Counted from the stretch's first letter, positions 35,223-47,005 are shown. The stretch is DNA of 64,000 nt from Drechmeria coniospora (GCF_001625195.1 NC_054390.1:4178027-4242026), one strand, 5' to 3'. The notes: generated by a model from the letters alone, not told the origin. Numbers and translations: made by a program.

Positions 35223-35984
35223 ATGGCGAGCCTGCCGTCTGCCGTGCCCCCTCCGACGAAGGAGACGGGCGGGCTGCGGGTGCCGAGCAACGGCAAGACC
35301 ATCTACCACCGGTCGCTGAACCGGGCGAAGACGGGCGAGCTGAGCCAGGCGAGCTTCGCGTACCTGTTTGGCGAGATGGTCTCGTACGCGCAGCGGCGCG
35401 TGAAGGGAATCCAGGAGCTGGAGCAACGGTACGTCGAGGTTGGGATGCCGCGGCCGCTCCCTCGCCTCCGCCCGCCCCTCGCCCCCCGCGCCCCCCTCGC
35501 ATCGCTCGGCATGGACGTGGGCCAGACGCTGACGCGGCCTAGGCTCAACCTGCAGGGCCACCCGATCGGCATGAAGCTCCTCGACCTCCTCCTCTACCGC
35601 GAACCGTCGCGCACGCAGCTGCGGCCGCTGACCATCATCTCGCTCCTGCACTTTATCAAGCAGAACATCTGGCAGCACCTGTTTGGACGCCAGGCCGACC
35701 GGCTGGAAAAGTCCAACAACCCGGAAACGCCGGACGAGTACATGATCATCGACAACGAGCCGCTCGTCAACCAGTACGTCAGCGTGCCGCGGGAGATGAG
35801 CCAGCTCAACTGCGCCGCCTTTGTCGCCGGCGTCGTCGAGGGCGTCTGCGACGGCGCCAACTTTGGGGCGCGCGTCACGGCGCACACGGTCGGCGAGGGG
35901 GACATGTGGCCCGGCAAGACGGTCTTTCTCGTCAAGTTCCGGCCCGAGGTGGTCGAGAGGGAGGGTTTCTTGGGCAAGAGCTGA
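35223..35984 (+). CDS. trs31: TRAPP complex subunit Trs31 (TRAPPC5)
   Basis: Core subunit of the TRAPP tethering complexes, which act as exchange factors for Ypt1/Rab1 (and Ypt31 in yeast) at the Golgi. Two exons, 35223-35428 and 35543-35984, give 215 aa. The 114-nt intron is a multiple of three without a stop and its splicing joins QELEQR to LNLQGHPIGMKLLDLL. Family marks: KTIYHRSLNRAKTGELSQAS near the start, FAYLFGEMVSYAQRRVKGI, LLHFIKQNIWQHLFGRQAD and the C-terminal LNCAAFVAGVVEGVCDGA, which holds the usual TRAPP Cys near the palmitate-binding region of the fold. Length is normal for fungal Trs31. The ATG at 35223 directly precedes the conserved domain after a short Pro-rich stretch. Confidence 0.93.
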   Translation: MASLPSAVPPPTKETGGLRVPSNGKTIYHRSLNRAKTGELSQASFAYLFGEMVSYAQRRVKGIQELEQRYVEVGMPRPLPRLRPPLAPRAPLASLGMDVGQTLTRPRLNLQGHPIGMKLLDLLLYREPSRTQLRPLTIISLLHFIKQNIWQHLFGRQADRLEKSNNPETPDEYMIIDNEPLVNQYVSVPREMSQLNCAAFVAGVVEGVCDGANFGARVTAHTVGEGDMWPGKTVFLVKFRPEVVEREGFLGKS

Positions 35985-36396
35985 GGGCCCGTCGCCACAT
36001 GCCGTGGGCCGTGTCGACACGTCGTGGGCCGGAGTCGACGAGCCGTGGAGGGACTCGACATGTCTTGTACGGAGTTTGGCGTTGGGCCGTCGAAAATTCA
36101 TCTTCATTCTCCCGATGGCTGCTTGAACCCGGCCTTGCGGACCGCCTCGTTTCGCGACGACCTGTACATGTATCGTGACGTGAAGCGACGGGAGAAAAAA
36201 AAAAAGAGGCCATACGTGGGTGCATGCAACGCCGGCGCCCAACGGATGCATGCCGCATTACCCAACCATGGCTGACCGGACAGAACAGGAGAGGCGGCAA
36301 CGCTACAGACGGGAAATCACAAACGAACAAGACCGACGGCAGGATGGGACGGACCGACGGCAGACCGGCCGACGCTCGCCGCACTACGGGCACGGC
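35985..36396. other. Short convergent intergenic region
   Basis: Between the 3' ends of the Trs31 gene and the small minus-strand gene. An A run lies at 36196-36206. Nothing else is recognisable. Confidence 0.5.
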
Positions 36397-36814
36397 CTAC
36401 CGCGGCAGCCTCTTTCCTCCCCCCTTGCTCCCCGAGGCTCCGGCACCAGGGGCGGGACCCTTCTTCATCAAGTCGGCGAGGCCTAGGTCCTTCCAGGCGG
36501 GCTCCTTGGACCTGTGCGTGGCGCGCTGGATGCCAAAGGCGGCGTGCTGATCGGGCACCACGTCGTCCTCGTCCTCGGGATTGATGGGCTGGTGCGGCGG
36601 CGGCACGAGGATCTCGTCGTCGGGCAGCTTGTCCTTGCAAAAGTCGTCGAAGAGATCGGCGTCCCCGGCGCGGTGCATGTGCACGTAGGTGAAGGACGCG
36701 TCCTTGTTCTGGGCGGCGAGTCATCGGTCAGCCGGCTTCCGGGCCCCTGGGCTTCGCGGCGGCGGGTCGAGGGAGCGAGGAGCGTCGGGGGAGGCGGCGC
36801 CGTTCACGTACCAT
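36397..36814 (-). CDS. Small conserved-looking protein with a start-codon-only first exon
   Basis: Proposed exons 36814-36812 (the ATG alone) and 36708-36397, giving 104 aa. Upstream of the frame there is no other ATG for several hundred bases. The ATG sits in GCCATGG and is at once followed by a GTACGT donor; a GGCTGAC branch point and CGCCCAG acceptor precede NKDASFTYVHMHRAGDADLF. The middle is acidic (NPEDEDDVVPDQHAAFGIQR) and the tail is Gly/Lys-rich. The tidy acidic-to-basic layout and splice signals suggest a real gene, but I do not recognise the family. The alternative start is the internal ATG at 36684. Confidence 0.55.
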
Positions 36815-39800
36815 GGCGAGAATCGACGTCTGTTCAGCGTCGAGGCGAGGCGGCCGCCTGCGAGGCCCGACGGACCGGGAAGCGCGAGGTGGGCACGAAA
36901 CGAAAAGGCCGGCGTGGCACGGCTGGAAAGCGGACACGAGGAGAATGGGGGCGGCCGACGGCAGGATGGCTCAGCTCGTGTGGTCGTTGATGTGGGTTGG
37001 TGATGGTCGTCGTCGCGTTCCGCAGGGGGGACGAGGAGGGAGGGGGCGGCGGCGGCTGGCGGCTTATCGACGGTACCTGCCCGGCTCGTGTTGTTAGGTG
37101 GTCCAGCAGGTAACCCCGTTATGAACGCCTCACCGCAACGACTTGCTTGAATGATGACTAAGAAAAAACAACCACGGAGTGAGTACTGTTCTGTACTGTA
37201 GTTGCACTCCGTGCAGTCCCTACGTTAAAGTACTAGGCACAAAAATACTTGTACTTCGTACTAGGTACGCTGCTCGTATTTCTTACATACTGTACTCCGT
37301 ACCTAGTACTTACAGTAGTACGGAGTAGTTCTGCAATACATGCCACTACATGTGCTAGTACCTACATACCTAGTAGGTAGTAAGTAATACATATCAGGCG
37401 TACGGAGTAGCTGTGTGTGAACACACTACTAGGTACTCAAAGTGGAGAATTCTGGTCTGCTTACTCGTAAGTGAGTACTCCGTACTGGTTGTAGAGTAAG
37501 TACTCCGTACAGCTCTAGCACATATACACCGACTTGCTTATATTGTGCAGCACATCTGCCTGTACGCGTACCTTTTCCCTATCGCGGTCCGCTCACCGAC
37601 GGGTTGTTTTGGACCCATGTACGGAACTTTGTAAGTACTTACATTCGGGCATGCTGTAATTACGTACTTGCGGAGACAGATACTGTACTGTACTTACTTA
37701 CTTACATACCTAGTACCTACTTAGTTGTACTAGTACTTACCACGCACTCCGTAAGTAGTTGTACACCTACTGCACATGTGCTGTTAAGTTAGTATTACTT
37801 GCAAGTATTGTTTCTGTAATAATTGCTCCGTACAGAGCACGCGCGTCGTCACCTAAGTGCTATGGTACGTAAGTGCTTAATGCTGTACTTACACTCGAAA
37901 TTGTACGTAATTACTGGCATATAATTACATGTGCTGCACTTGTAGGTGTGTTGTCATACAGTACGTACCTAGTAAGTACCGAGTGTAAGTACATCCACCA
38001 AGTACACCTACATGTACATGTATAGTATTGTGCCTACTGTACTGAGGTGTACAAGTATTACTAATACTGTACTGTATATTGTACTCACCTTTGCCTGCTG
38101 GTACGCACAGAAGCTCATAGCAGCTCTCCAGGAGAGGTGAGGCAGCGATACTACCATGGTATCTACCGAGTACGGAGTACAGCACAAGGACATGAACTTA
38201 CGCGTAATTGTACTTGTATACTGGCATGCCCGCGTTCTTGTACAGTATTCATCAACGTAGCCGCTATTGAATCCTACTTGTCGTCACGGGATTCGTTGAA
38301 GCCTGTCCCATGCAGATCTATGCCTTGAATCTTGATGCTTTGGCAAGGGCTTCCCTTTTTCTTCAAACCGATTTTACTGCCGCCTGATATCTCAACATTG
38401 TTTGGATGCTCGGACGCCGTACTCGTACTTGTACTTGTAATTACTTGGACTGGGCTGGGTCAGAGCTGTCGTCCATGCACGTAAAATGCTACCCACGACC
38501 TACGTACCGTAAGTACGGTGGGTGCACCACCAGTGATTGGTGTGCTTGCACTTACTTTTGCAGGTAGCTGTTCAGTGGGAGGATGCACAGTGTTCAAGGC
38601 AACCCCACAGCGGGAAGCGTGTACTGTAAGCGCCATAAGTACTAGCCAAAGAACCACATATATTAGTACCTACTAAGTAGATAGCGTAAGGCCACATGGT
38701 CTGCAGCATACATGCACCCGTGCTCCCATGTCTCCAGTTGGGGGACAAAAGTACCGACCCATTCTGTTTCGCGTCGTCTTCCAAACCTGTCCACCTTTGC
38801 TCGCAAGTAAGTACGTGTACAGTACTTACTTACGGCACAGTAATAATACAATAATGGCCAAACGATAGCATCGTTTCCTTTACGCCAATGAAAATACCCC
38901 GGTTGAGGCCTCACAAGGAGTGCTTGTACGATTGCTACGCTTTCACTACCATTCAGGCTTTTCTGCCACGGCCGTTGCGACGAAAGAAGGGGTGTCCCTC
39001 TAGCGCTACACCTGCGCTGCATCGTTCGCCGGTGCAATAAAACGACCCAGAACGGCCTTTACTTTGGCACGGTGGAAGACTTTCGTTGGGAAGCAGACAC
39101 GACGTTCACGGCAAGGACTTTGCCGTGTGATGCATCACATGGCAGCCTTGAAAGCAGAATTCACCAGTAAACATTACCCACAAGCGGCCAAAGGAGGCAA
39201 GCCTACACGGACATGGAAGAACAAGCTGAATTCGAGTATCCAGCCATCGGATTTCGGTCACTCGAGCGATTGCTTGTATCTATCCAAGTGTACTTGCAAG
39301 TCCAAGAATAAGTAAGTTGGTGTACGTTCGTGCGAGCACTTGTACATAAGCACTGTACTTACTTGCTAGTGCTGCACGTCTTGGTACAGTGTAGGTAATG
39401 TGAAACGGTGCTGTACATGTAGATTGGTATTTACATGGAACAATAGTACCTACCTACAGTACTTAAGTATACGTACGGAGTAATTACTGTACTTACTCCC
39501 TACATTTGTGTTAATATAAGTACTGTAATAACTATTAGTGTATGGAGTACTCCGTACATATAGCGTGATCCACGCAAGTGTCGGTGTAAAATCATGTATG
39601 TACTTACTAGTGCCTGCGCACAGTACTGGACTCAACACCAACACTTGCCGTAGATCATGATGCTGTATTGCATGGCGGAAATTGTTTTGCATTTACTATA
39701 CGACAAGCATGCACTTCTTGCAGATGGTACAAACAGTCCTTCACCGATACTTGCACTGTACAGTCTAGTCTTGGTTGGATTGTTGCCATGTACGTGTACA

Positions 39801-41167
39801 GTAAGTGCAAGCAAATAACATGCATGCTATAGTTACTTGCTTGTACACCTGGTACAGTGCGCATTATCAACCAGGACGTACTGTAGTACGTAATACTGTA
39901 CTTGCAACTACAGTACCGTACACGTATATTCTTGATGTAATAATACGACTACTTACTTACTGTACGTGTGCGGAGTAAGTACAAGTGGGTGTACTGAACT
40001 CCGTACAGGTAGTTGTACTTACTTGCAGGTGTGCAAGTATCAGCTGTCATTATTATACAAGCATGATGCTGCCTATGGAGTGCTTACGTACTAGATAGTA
40101 CAAAGTAGTATGGCAAGCATACAGTACGGCATGGATTGCATCACACTGTACGCATGTACACGTTCAAGTACTCCGTGCAGAGAGTGGAATTAATACTCTA
40201 CAGTATGCACGTACGCGTCCATGATCCGAGGCCATCCCTCCACGCACTCTTCTCGGCACACGAACCCCAACCCTTCTTCCTCAAAGGATCGACTTCCATG
40301 GCAAAGTCTGCCTCAACCATGATAATACCGCCATCCCTGCACACGCTTCTCGGCACCCGAACCCCGACCCTTCTTCCTCGAAGCGTCGACTTGCATGGCA
40401 AGGTCTGCCTTGACGACGACGCCTGTATCCGGTGTGCCTCGGGGCAGAAGAATATACTTACTCCTGCGTGCAGGTGCTCGCCGCAGAATACCGGCCATAC
40501 TCTCCACGGGCGCTCCGTGCAAACACCTACGCGTTCATGTACGAGTCCATGTGCGCCAATCATCACGCAGTGTGACGTTGGGTGGCAGCGCCGGCGTGCG
40601 GTTTCCGACCTGCCGAGTTGGCTGGTGAGCCGCTGCAGCCGTACCATGATTGCACCCAAGTACGTAAGAGGCTGCATACTATTTGTCCTTGCCCAGGTAC
40701 GTGTGCCCGTAAGTAAGTACATGCACTGAGGAATGGGGCACGGGTATAGAGGAGCAAGCATGAGCCGTTGAAGCATGGAGCGCGTGCTTACCAACGGACA
40801 CCCAAGGCCATCTTCCTTGTGTTGTGGCCGTTGCGACGTCATTGCCGTGCTTGCTTGACCGGCATACCCCGAGGAACTGGTGGTGGATACAAGTCTCCTA
40901 GCTCCTCGACGGACAGCCAACCGCCTCTCGCCCCAGCTTGACGGATCATGACTCGACCATGGTGGAGGAAGCGAGCCGTTCGACGGGAATTCCGGCTGCG
41001 GGTGCAGGTGCTTGCTTGCAAGTGCTCGCGGCAGGTGTACAGTACTTATGCTTGCATATAAGGGCGACGACGGTCGTCGTTGGAGCCCATGACAAACCCC
41101 TTCTTGCAACCTCTCGCGACGAACCAACCCTCCGGCTCAGGTCGCGCACCCCCCGAGCCGAATCAAG
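36815..41167. repeat. Gene desert filled with palindromic short words
   Basis: About 4.3 kb with no supported gene. From about 37130 to 40200 almost every 100 bases carries ACTCCGTAC, GTACTTAC, TACGGAGTA or TGTACA words. A less repetitive island lies at about 38250-38620 and 38840-39300, with no recognisable product. An imperfect 80-bp tandem repeat lies at 40232-40410. A 930-base minus-strand frame at 40198-41127 overlaps this repeat and has no recognisable product. Confidence 0.65.
40232..40410. repeat. Imperfect tandem duplication of about 81 bp
   Basis: Copies 40232-40313 and 40331-40410, offset by 99 bases. Shared words include CTTCTCGGCAC, CGAACCCC, CCCTTCTTCCTC and CATGGCAA-GTCTGCCT. 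Most differences are single substitutions. Confidence 0.8.
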
Positions 41168-43119
41168 ATGCGCTGCTACCCTCTCTTGATCGCCGCGCTG
41201 GCGGATCTGCTCATGGCCGCGTCGGCTCCACGACCAGCCGCGCACTACAGAATGCCCCTCCCCGTCGATGGCCAAGCTGCCTCGGTCGATGGCCAAGCTG
41301 CCTCGGTCGCGGCCAAAAAGGTCGGCCCCCAGGTCGGCCATTTCGTGCAGCCCATCGACCATCGCAACCCGTCGCGCGGCAACTTCACCCAGCGCTTCTG
41401 GTGGAACGCCGACTACTACCGCGGCCCCGGCTCGCCCGTCATCATGATGGCGCCGATCGAGGACGACCCCTCGTGGAAGGTATCTTGGATGAATTCCAGC
41501 AAGCTACCTGGCGCCTTTGCCGAGGCCGTGGGTGGTGCCATCGTCATGATGGAGCACCGCTACTATGGCGAGAGCTCTCCCGTCGCCAACCTCACGGCCG
41601 AGACCCTGCAGCCCGTCAACTTGGACAACATGATTCAAGACATCGTTCACTTTGCCAACCATGTCGAACTCCCCTTTGACAAGGCGGGCTCGTCCAAACC
41701 CGACATGGCACCGTGGGTGCTGACCGGCTGCTCCTACGCCGGTGCCCTGACTGCCTGGACTCACCATTTCGCGCCGGGCACCTTCTGGGCTTACCACGCC
41801 TCTTGCGCCACCGTTCAGGCCATTGAATCCTACTCGGCCTACTGGGATGCTGTCGAGGCGGTCTTGCCGCGAAACTGCAGCGCCGACATGAAGCAGGTCA
41901 TGGCGCACATTGACGACGTCTTCACCACGGGGACGAACGAGTCGCGGCAGGAAATCAAGACCCGATTCGGCTTTGGTGACCTCAAACACGACGACGACTT
42001 TCTCGCCGCGCTTGCAGAGACTTTGCCTGCTTGGCAGGCCGGCCAATTCTTTCACGGCGACATGGGCGTGACCCGCATGTGTAACTATGTCGAGGTAGGC
42101 AAGCCGTCGGATGAGCCCTATCGAGCGGACGGCACGGCTGACGACACGGCTGACGGCACGGTAGAACATATGGCCTGCCGACGGTAATGGTACCGGTCAT
42201 TTCGGCACCGCTACCGCTGAAATTCCCGGAAAGGAGGGAGTGGGTGGGAAAAAGGCCATGGATGGCCTCTCGAAATGGTACCGCGAGCTTGCCATCCCTG
42301 AGAGTAAGTGCCGTGCTACCCTCGGGAAGGCCTAAATCGATTCATGTCCGTCTAGCGTGTAGTTGGTACGACGACTATTACAAGGATCACGACAAGAACA
42401 CGGTCGAGTGCTTCGACACCTACAATCCTCTCTCCCCGAGATATACAAACACCTCCACATCCCATACGTGGGGTCGTCAATACGAATGGGTCAAGTGCAA
42501 CGAGCCGTTCGTCCACCCCCTTCCCCCGCTCGACGGCGATTGACGGTGATGCAGCTGGGGACAATTCAGAGTCGGTGGACCGAACGCGACGAATGGTATC
42601 GTTTCGAAACACTACACGTCCGAGTACAGGCGCCGTCAGTGTGATCTGCTCTTCCCCGAAACGAACGGCTACAAGCCCGGCCTGGCCATGGGTCGTACGG
42701 TCGAGTCACTCAACAAGCGGACCGGCGGCTGGAACGCCGTGAACACGACACGCCTCATGTGGGTGAACGGCCAGTACGATCCGTGGCGGGGACTGACCGT
42801 CGCCGCTCACGAGAGGCCCGGAGGACCGCTGAACGGCACGACACTGGCCCCCCACTGGATTCTGCCCAACGCGTCGCACTGCAGCGACATGTGGATGGAA
42901 AATGGGAAGGTAAACCCCGTTATCGACACCTTTCAAAAACAAATTATCAAAAAGATGACGACGTGGGTGCGCGAGTTTTACACCCAACACGGGAAGGCCG
43001 GGACAGCAAGCGGCGGAGGAGACGAGGAGGTGGACGCAACATCCTGCACGGCCCAGGGCACCTGTGGCACCACGGTATTCAAGTGCTACCCTCCAGGAAG
43101 TGCTGATGGCGACGACTAG
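41168..43119 (+). CDS. Secreted serine peptidase, family S28, with a frame break
   Basis: Family S28 (prolyl carboxypeptidase-like) enzymes trim proline-containing peptides outside the cell, often at acid pH. Exons 41168-42094, 42165-42303, 42356-42510 and a last block from about 42556 to 43119. Signal peptide at the start (LLIAALADLLMAASA). Nucleophile motif GCSYAGA; Asp in NGQYDPWR; His in NASHCSD; also the family word CNEPF. Many N-glycosylation sequons are present. A 21-bp direct repeat encodes VDGQAAS twice near residue 35. Oddity: exon 3 ends at CNEPF with a GT donor, but every AG acceptor before the conserved downstream block (NGIVSKHYTSEY) puts that block out of frame by one. The gene may be a recent pseudogene, have non-standard splicing, or carry a one-base sequence error. 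Confidence 0.82.
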
Positions 43120-43655
43120 AAGGATGATGAGCAACCACAAGAGCTTGGTGCTTGATGTTCGTCCGATGTCACGCGGCCCATGGCAGTGACAGACGATGGT
43201 CCGGTCTTGAGCACAGGCCGCACCCATGTCCGAGCCTTTTCCCGGCCAGGCAACCATCGATCGGATGGCCTACTTGCGTCTGGAGAAGAGGGGAAATCCG
43301 GCGAGGAACGCGGGGAAATCAGGGGTAGTCGTTTCATCCACGTGATTCGACCGGATGGCGATCCGTGCCTCTCGATCCTGGACGACGGACGACCGTGTTG
43401 GTGCGGAAGAATGGCGGGGTACATGCACGCCTTCACCCATGGATGTGCGTGCGTGAGTACAGATATGGATGAATGGATGGATGCATAGGTGGATGGATGG
43501 ATGGATGCGTGCATGGATGAATGGATGGGCGGGTGAATGGATGGATGGACGCATATATAAATATGTATATACAAATGGCAGCCGTCGCAACGCCTTCCCG
43601 CTCGCTCTCTTGGCTTCACGACCAAGACATCACCTTTCAGCACGACGTGACGACA
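43120..43655. repeat. Intergenic region with ATGG microsatellite
   Basis: Between the S28 gene and the small secreted protein gene. A run of GGAT/ATGG units with scattered changes occupies about 43464-43556, ending some 100 bases before the start codon at 43656, in the presumed core promoter or leader. Confidence 0.8.
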
Positions 43656-44342
43656 ATGACCAACGTGCTTCCCGCTCTTGTGCTGGCCTTGGCCGCCTTG
43701 ACCTTGGCCGCCCCGGGCCACGGGGCGCCGAACATGGCCGGCGGCTTCACCGGACGGCTTCCGGAAGGCACCGAGGAGACGCCGGTCGTCTGGGACGTGC
43801 AAGCCTTTCCGGACGGGCCGACGTTGACGCTCAACGGCACCGTCCAGTCCGTCCACGACCAGCTGAGGGCGATCAACCCAAACTACGAGGGCGACTTTGA
43901 CGACCACCCCCTCGAGAAGCGCACCGACTGGACCGGGGCCGGCATCCTCTGCGACAGGAATCTCTTCGGAGGCACCCGCCCCAAGGGTTACGCCGAAGCC
44001 ATCAGGTACCTCCGGAGACTGCGCGGGAGGCCGCGCATGGGGCCCGGCCCGCGCAAGTGCGGCCGAGTCAGCTGCAGCTACCTGACGGCCATTTGGCTCT
44101 GCAACGACGTACGTCCCTGCTGTTGCGCCCACGCTTGTGCCCTCGGGCGTTCCCTTGACCTGCGCTGACACGCGAGCGGGCCTCAGACGGCCGAGGAGAA
44201 GCGGCTCGAGTCGTGGAATTCCGTCGTGTCGGGCATCGAGGCCATCTGGAACAAGTGCAATCCCAGCCAGTGCTGCTACCGGGGGGGCCAGATCTTCCAT
44301 TGGACGCACTGGAACATTATGATGACGTCCGATAGCTGCTGA
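43656..44342 (+). CDS. Small secreted eight-cysteine protein with Kex2 site
   Basis: Two exons, 43656-44108 and 44187-44342, give 202 aa; the intron has a GTACGT donor and a GCTGACA branch point. A signal peptide ([18 protein letters not shown]) is followed by a propeptide that ends at Lys88-Arg89 (HPLEKR), a Kex2-type cleavage site. The predicted mature form is about 113 aa with eight cysteines, spaced as in [26 protein letters not shown] and DSC, and ends right after the last Cys. Related secreted proteins of unknown function, with [12 protein letters not shown] followed by a CND motif, occur in insect- and plant-associated fungi as far as I recall. An effector or defence role is plausible but unproven. 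The start was chosen at the ATG directly preceding the signal peptide. Confidence 0.82.
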
Positions 44343-45736
44343 ACGCCTTTCAGGCGGGCCACGGTCGAGGTTGGGGCGGACAAAGCAGCGACGAGCCTAC
44401 CGACGAGCCTGTCGTTTATACAATCCATCCTTCCTCCTCTCCACATGCACGCTCCGTCGACAATGGATGAACCCCCCGTGGCCACCACTGTGCGTCAAGA
44501 GTGGCCGAAGAAGGCCAGCAAAGGCCGGCAAAGGCCGGCGCAGGACTGCTCAACTGTGCGGTGCCGAGCAAGAGGTGGGACGTAGACACGGAATGACAGG
44601 GCGTCTCCGTTCCCAGGAGGGCTAGCCTGATTGTTCCCGCGGCGCCGCACCTCTTAAGACGTATGAATGGATGTATGAATGCACGTATGGTGATCCGACG
44701 AGAGGGTTGTGTGATGATGCATGCCGAGCTGTCCATTGTTGGTGTCGATCCGGATCCCTGTTCGGGTGACCGCGGCACTTGTACGTGTACTTTGGCGCCG
44801 GCGTACATGTACATGCGCAACCCGCACCGCACGGAGCGTGAAGGCTGTACAGGTACATGCGCGTGGGCCGGTGCGGGTGGAGCACGGAGAGTGGAGTCGG
44901 AATACGGCGCGCTTGCGCCCAGTCCGGCCGGAGCCAAGCAATCAATGGTGCAGGAGTGGAGACGCCGAAAGCCGGGATGGCGGCCGCCGACCGGGTGGCA
45001 TCCCGGCGCCTTCGACCGATTCGGCGCAAGTCTACACGTGCCACCCAGGCAGCAATGAACACCATGTTCTTTCGGTGAGCATGGCGAGGACCCTCGAAGA
45101 GGTGCTTCCGAACCGACTTTCGACGACATGGCTGGAAATTGTCCCAGTTGGTGGTTGCCGGCCATTGAGTGAATCCCGTCCCGACCCCGTCGCCTTCTCC
45201 GCCCTCTCCTCTCGCCTTCGACGAGGAAAAGCGTGCACGTAGGAAGCGCTGCCGGTACCGGCATATCCGTAGGCCCAAGCATGCTCAAGGTCGCGTCGCG
45301 CTGACCCTCAGCGGGCATCCGACTGCTGTTCGTGTAGGTGCCCGGTGACGTCACGCGTACGGTCATCTCGACGCTGCTTCGGGCTCCACCCATACGGTGC
45401 ATGGCTGTGTCGACGGTTATCTCGCCAGTCACTCGTGAGAGCATTCGATCTTTTCATGAGGGGACCAATGTCATCCGACGGTTTGTTCTTCATTCATGGA
45501 CCCGGCCATGCAGACAGAGTCCAGACTCTCTCTCGTTTTCATGACGCACATGATGGTCATTACAAGTGCTATGTACATGAATATGTCGCTCTACGTCCTG
45601 CGAAGGCAAAGATTGAGGGTGAAAAAAGGGAAATGGAAGAAAGGGGAAGGGCAATAGGGGAATAAGGGGAAAAAGAAAGAAGATAGGGAGAAGGAGAAAA
45701 AGGAAATATCGGGAGAAGCAAGGCCCGCATCTGTCG
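44343..45736. other. Convergent intergenic region, no gene seen
   Basis: About 1.4 kb between the secreted-protein gene and the chitinase gene. It holds an ATGG-type word cluster at about 44663-44690 and an A/G-rich run at 45600-45720 near the chitinase 3' end. Overlapping open frames here have no recognisable product. Confidence 0.45.
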
Positions 45737-46297
45737 CTAGCAGGTGGCACCCGTGGTCAGTATGCGCTTCGCCTGCTGGGCGTAGGTGCAGCCGTTGTTG
45801 ACGTTGGCATCCGAAAAGGCGGCCGCCCACATCATGACGCCGCCAAAGGCAGCGTCGGACTTGTGCTGGTTGACGAGCGTCGCGAGCCGCGAGGGATCGA
45901 GGTAGTACTTGGCGCCCGAATCGGTGCCGGTCGCGCCGAGGGGTGCGGCGGGCACGCCGATGAAGATCTTGGCGCCGGCCGAGGGCGTGCCGGCGAGGTG
46001 GCCCTTCCAGCCGTCCCAGTTGATGGTGCCGTCGACGGAGCAGCTCGGGTTGTTGTAGAACTGGACGAAGAGGTAGTCGAACTGGGCGCCGCCGATCATG
46101 CCGCTCATGTTGGGCTCCGGCAGCGGGCACTGGGGCGCGCCCGTGATGTAGTAGGTGCTGCTCGGGTCCGACGCGAAGTTGGCCCGCAGCTTGGCGATGA
46201 GGTAGGGGTAGAAGCTGTTGCCGTTGTTGCTCTCAATGTCAAAGTCCCAGCCGTCGACAAAGGTCTGGCCAAAGGGTCGACCGGCGGCCCCGTAGGT

Positions 46298-46329
<32 letters not shown>

Positions 46330-47005
46330 TCTTTCCGTAGCTGTCCCAGAGGCTCTGGCCGATGGCCTCGGCCTCCTGCTGGGAGCCGAGCCCGTAGGTG
46401 CCGACGGCGCCGCCGAGGGAGAGGAGGACCTTGACGCCGCGCGACTTGCAGACGTCGATGGCCTTGGCGAGCTCATCGCAGCCCTGGCCCTGGCCGTTGC
46501 TGATGGTGCAGGACTGACCGATGGTGCCGCCGGGGGCGAGGACGCCGTTGCCATACTGGTAGAGGAAGGATAGGATGACGATGTCGACACCCGACGAGTC
46601 GGTGCAGTAGGAGCTGAGGTCGTTGTTCTCACGCGCGCCTCCACCGTTCTGACCCCAGTAGAGCACGTTCTGGCCACGCGTCGACGTCGTCGTGTTCTTG
46701 AACGAGCCGTTGCCGTACGTCGCCGGTGAGGAGGGGGATGAGGAGGAGGACGAGGGCGAGGAGCCGGCGGCGGCGGCGGCGCCTGAGGACGATGAGGAGG
46801 GTGAAGCAGCGGCGGGGGCGGGGGCGGTCACCGTCACCGTCACCGTCACCGTCGGTTGGGGGCTGGCGGCGACACCGACGGCGGCCGATGCGGGCACCGA
46901 AGCCGAAGCCGAGGACGAGGCGCTGCGTCTCCGAGAACGGGGAGCAGATAGCGCAGGGACGGCGACGAGGCCGACGAGGACCAGCGAGGTGGCGAGGAAA
47001 CGCAT
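45737..47005 (-). CDS. Secreted chitinase, GH18 class III
   Basis: Single-exon gene of 422 aa. It cleaves beta-1,4 GlcNAc links in chitin. Signal peptide MRFLATSLVLVGLVAVPALSA. Residues about 22-105 are a Ser/Ala/Pro-rich linker with a VTVTVTVT run encoded by a GGTGAC microsatellite. The TIM barrel starts at QNVLYWGQNGGG and contains KVLLSLGGAVG, then the catalytic motif DGWDFDIE at 251-258, whose last Glu is the acid/base, and later YLFVQFYNN, WKGHLAG and FGGVMMWAAAFSD. An eight-glycine run sits inside the domain before the catalytic strand, an unusual low-complexity insertion. There is no carbohydrate-binding module or GPI signal. Class III enzymes of this size serve in wall remodelling or in attack on other chitinous organisms; which applies here is unknown. 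Confidence 0.95.

Noticed and set aside
40198..41127. Minus-strand frame of 309 codons in the gene desert
   Set aside because: It overlaps an imperfect DNA duplication and palindromic words and contains no domain; the length is probably a product of the repeat.
45863..46573. Plus-strand Ala/Val/Gly-rich frame
   Set aside because: Antisense shadow of the chitinase gene.
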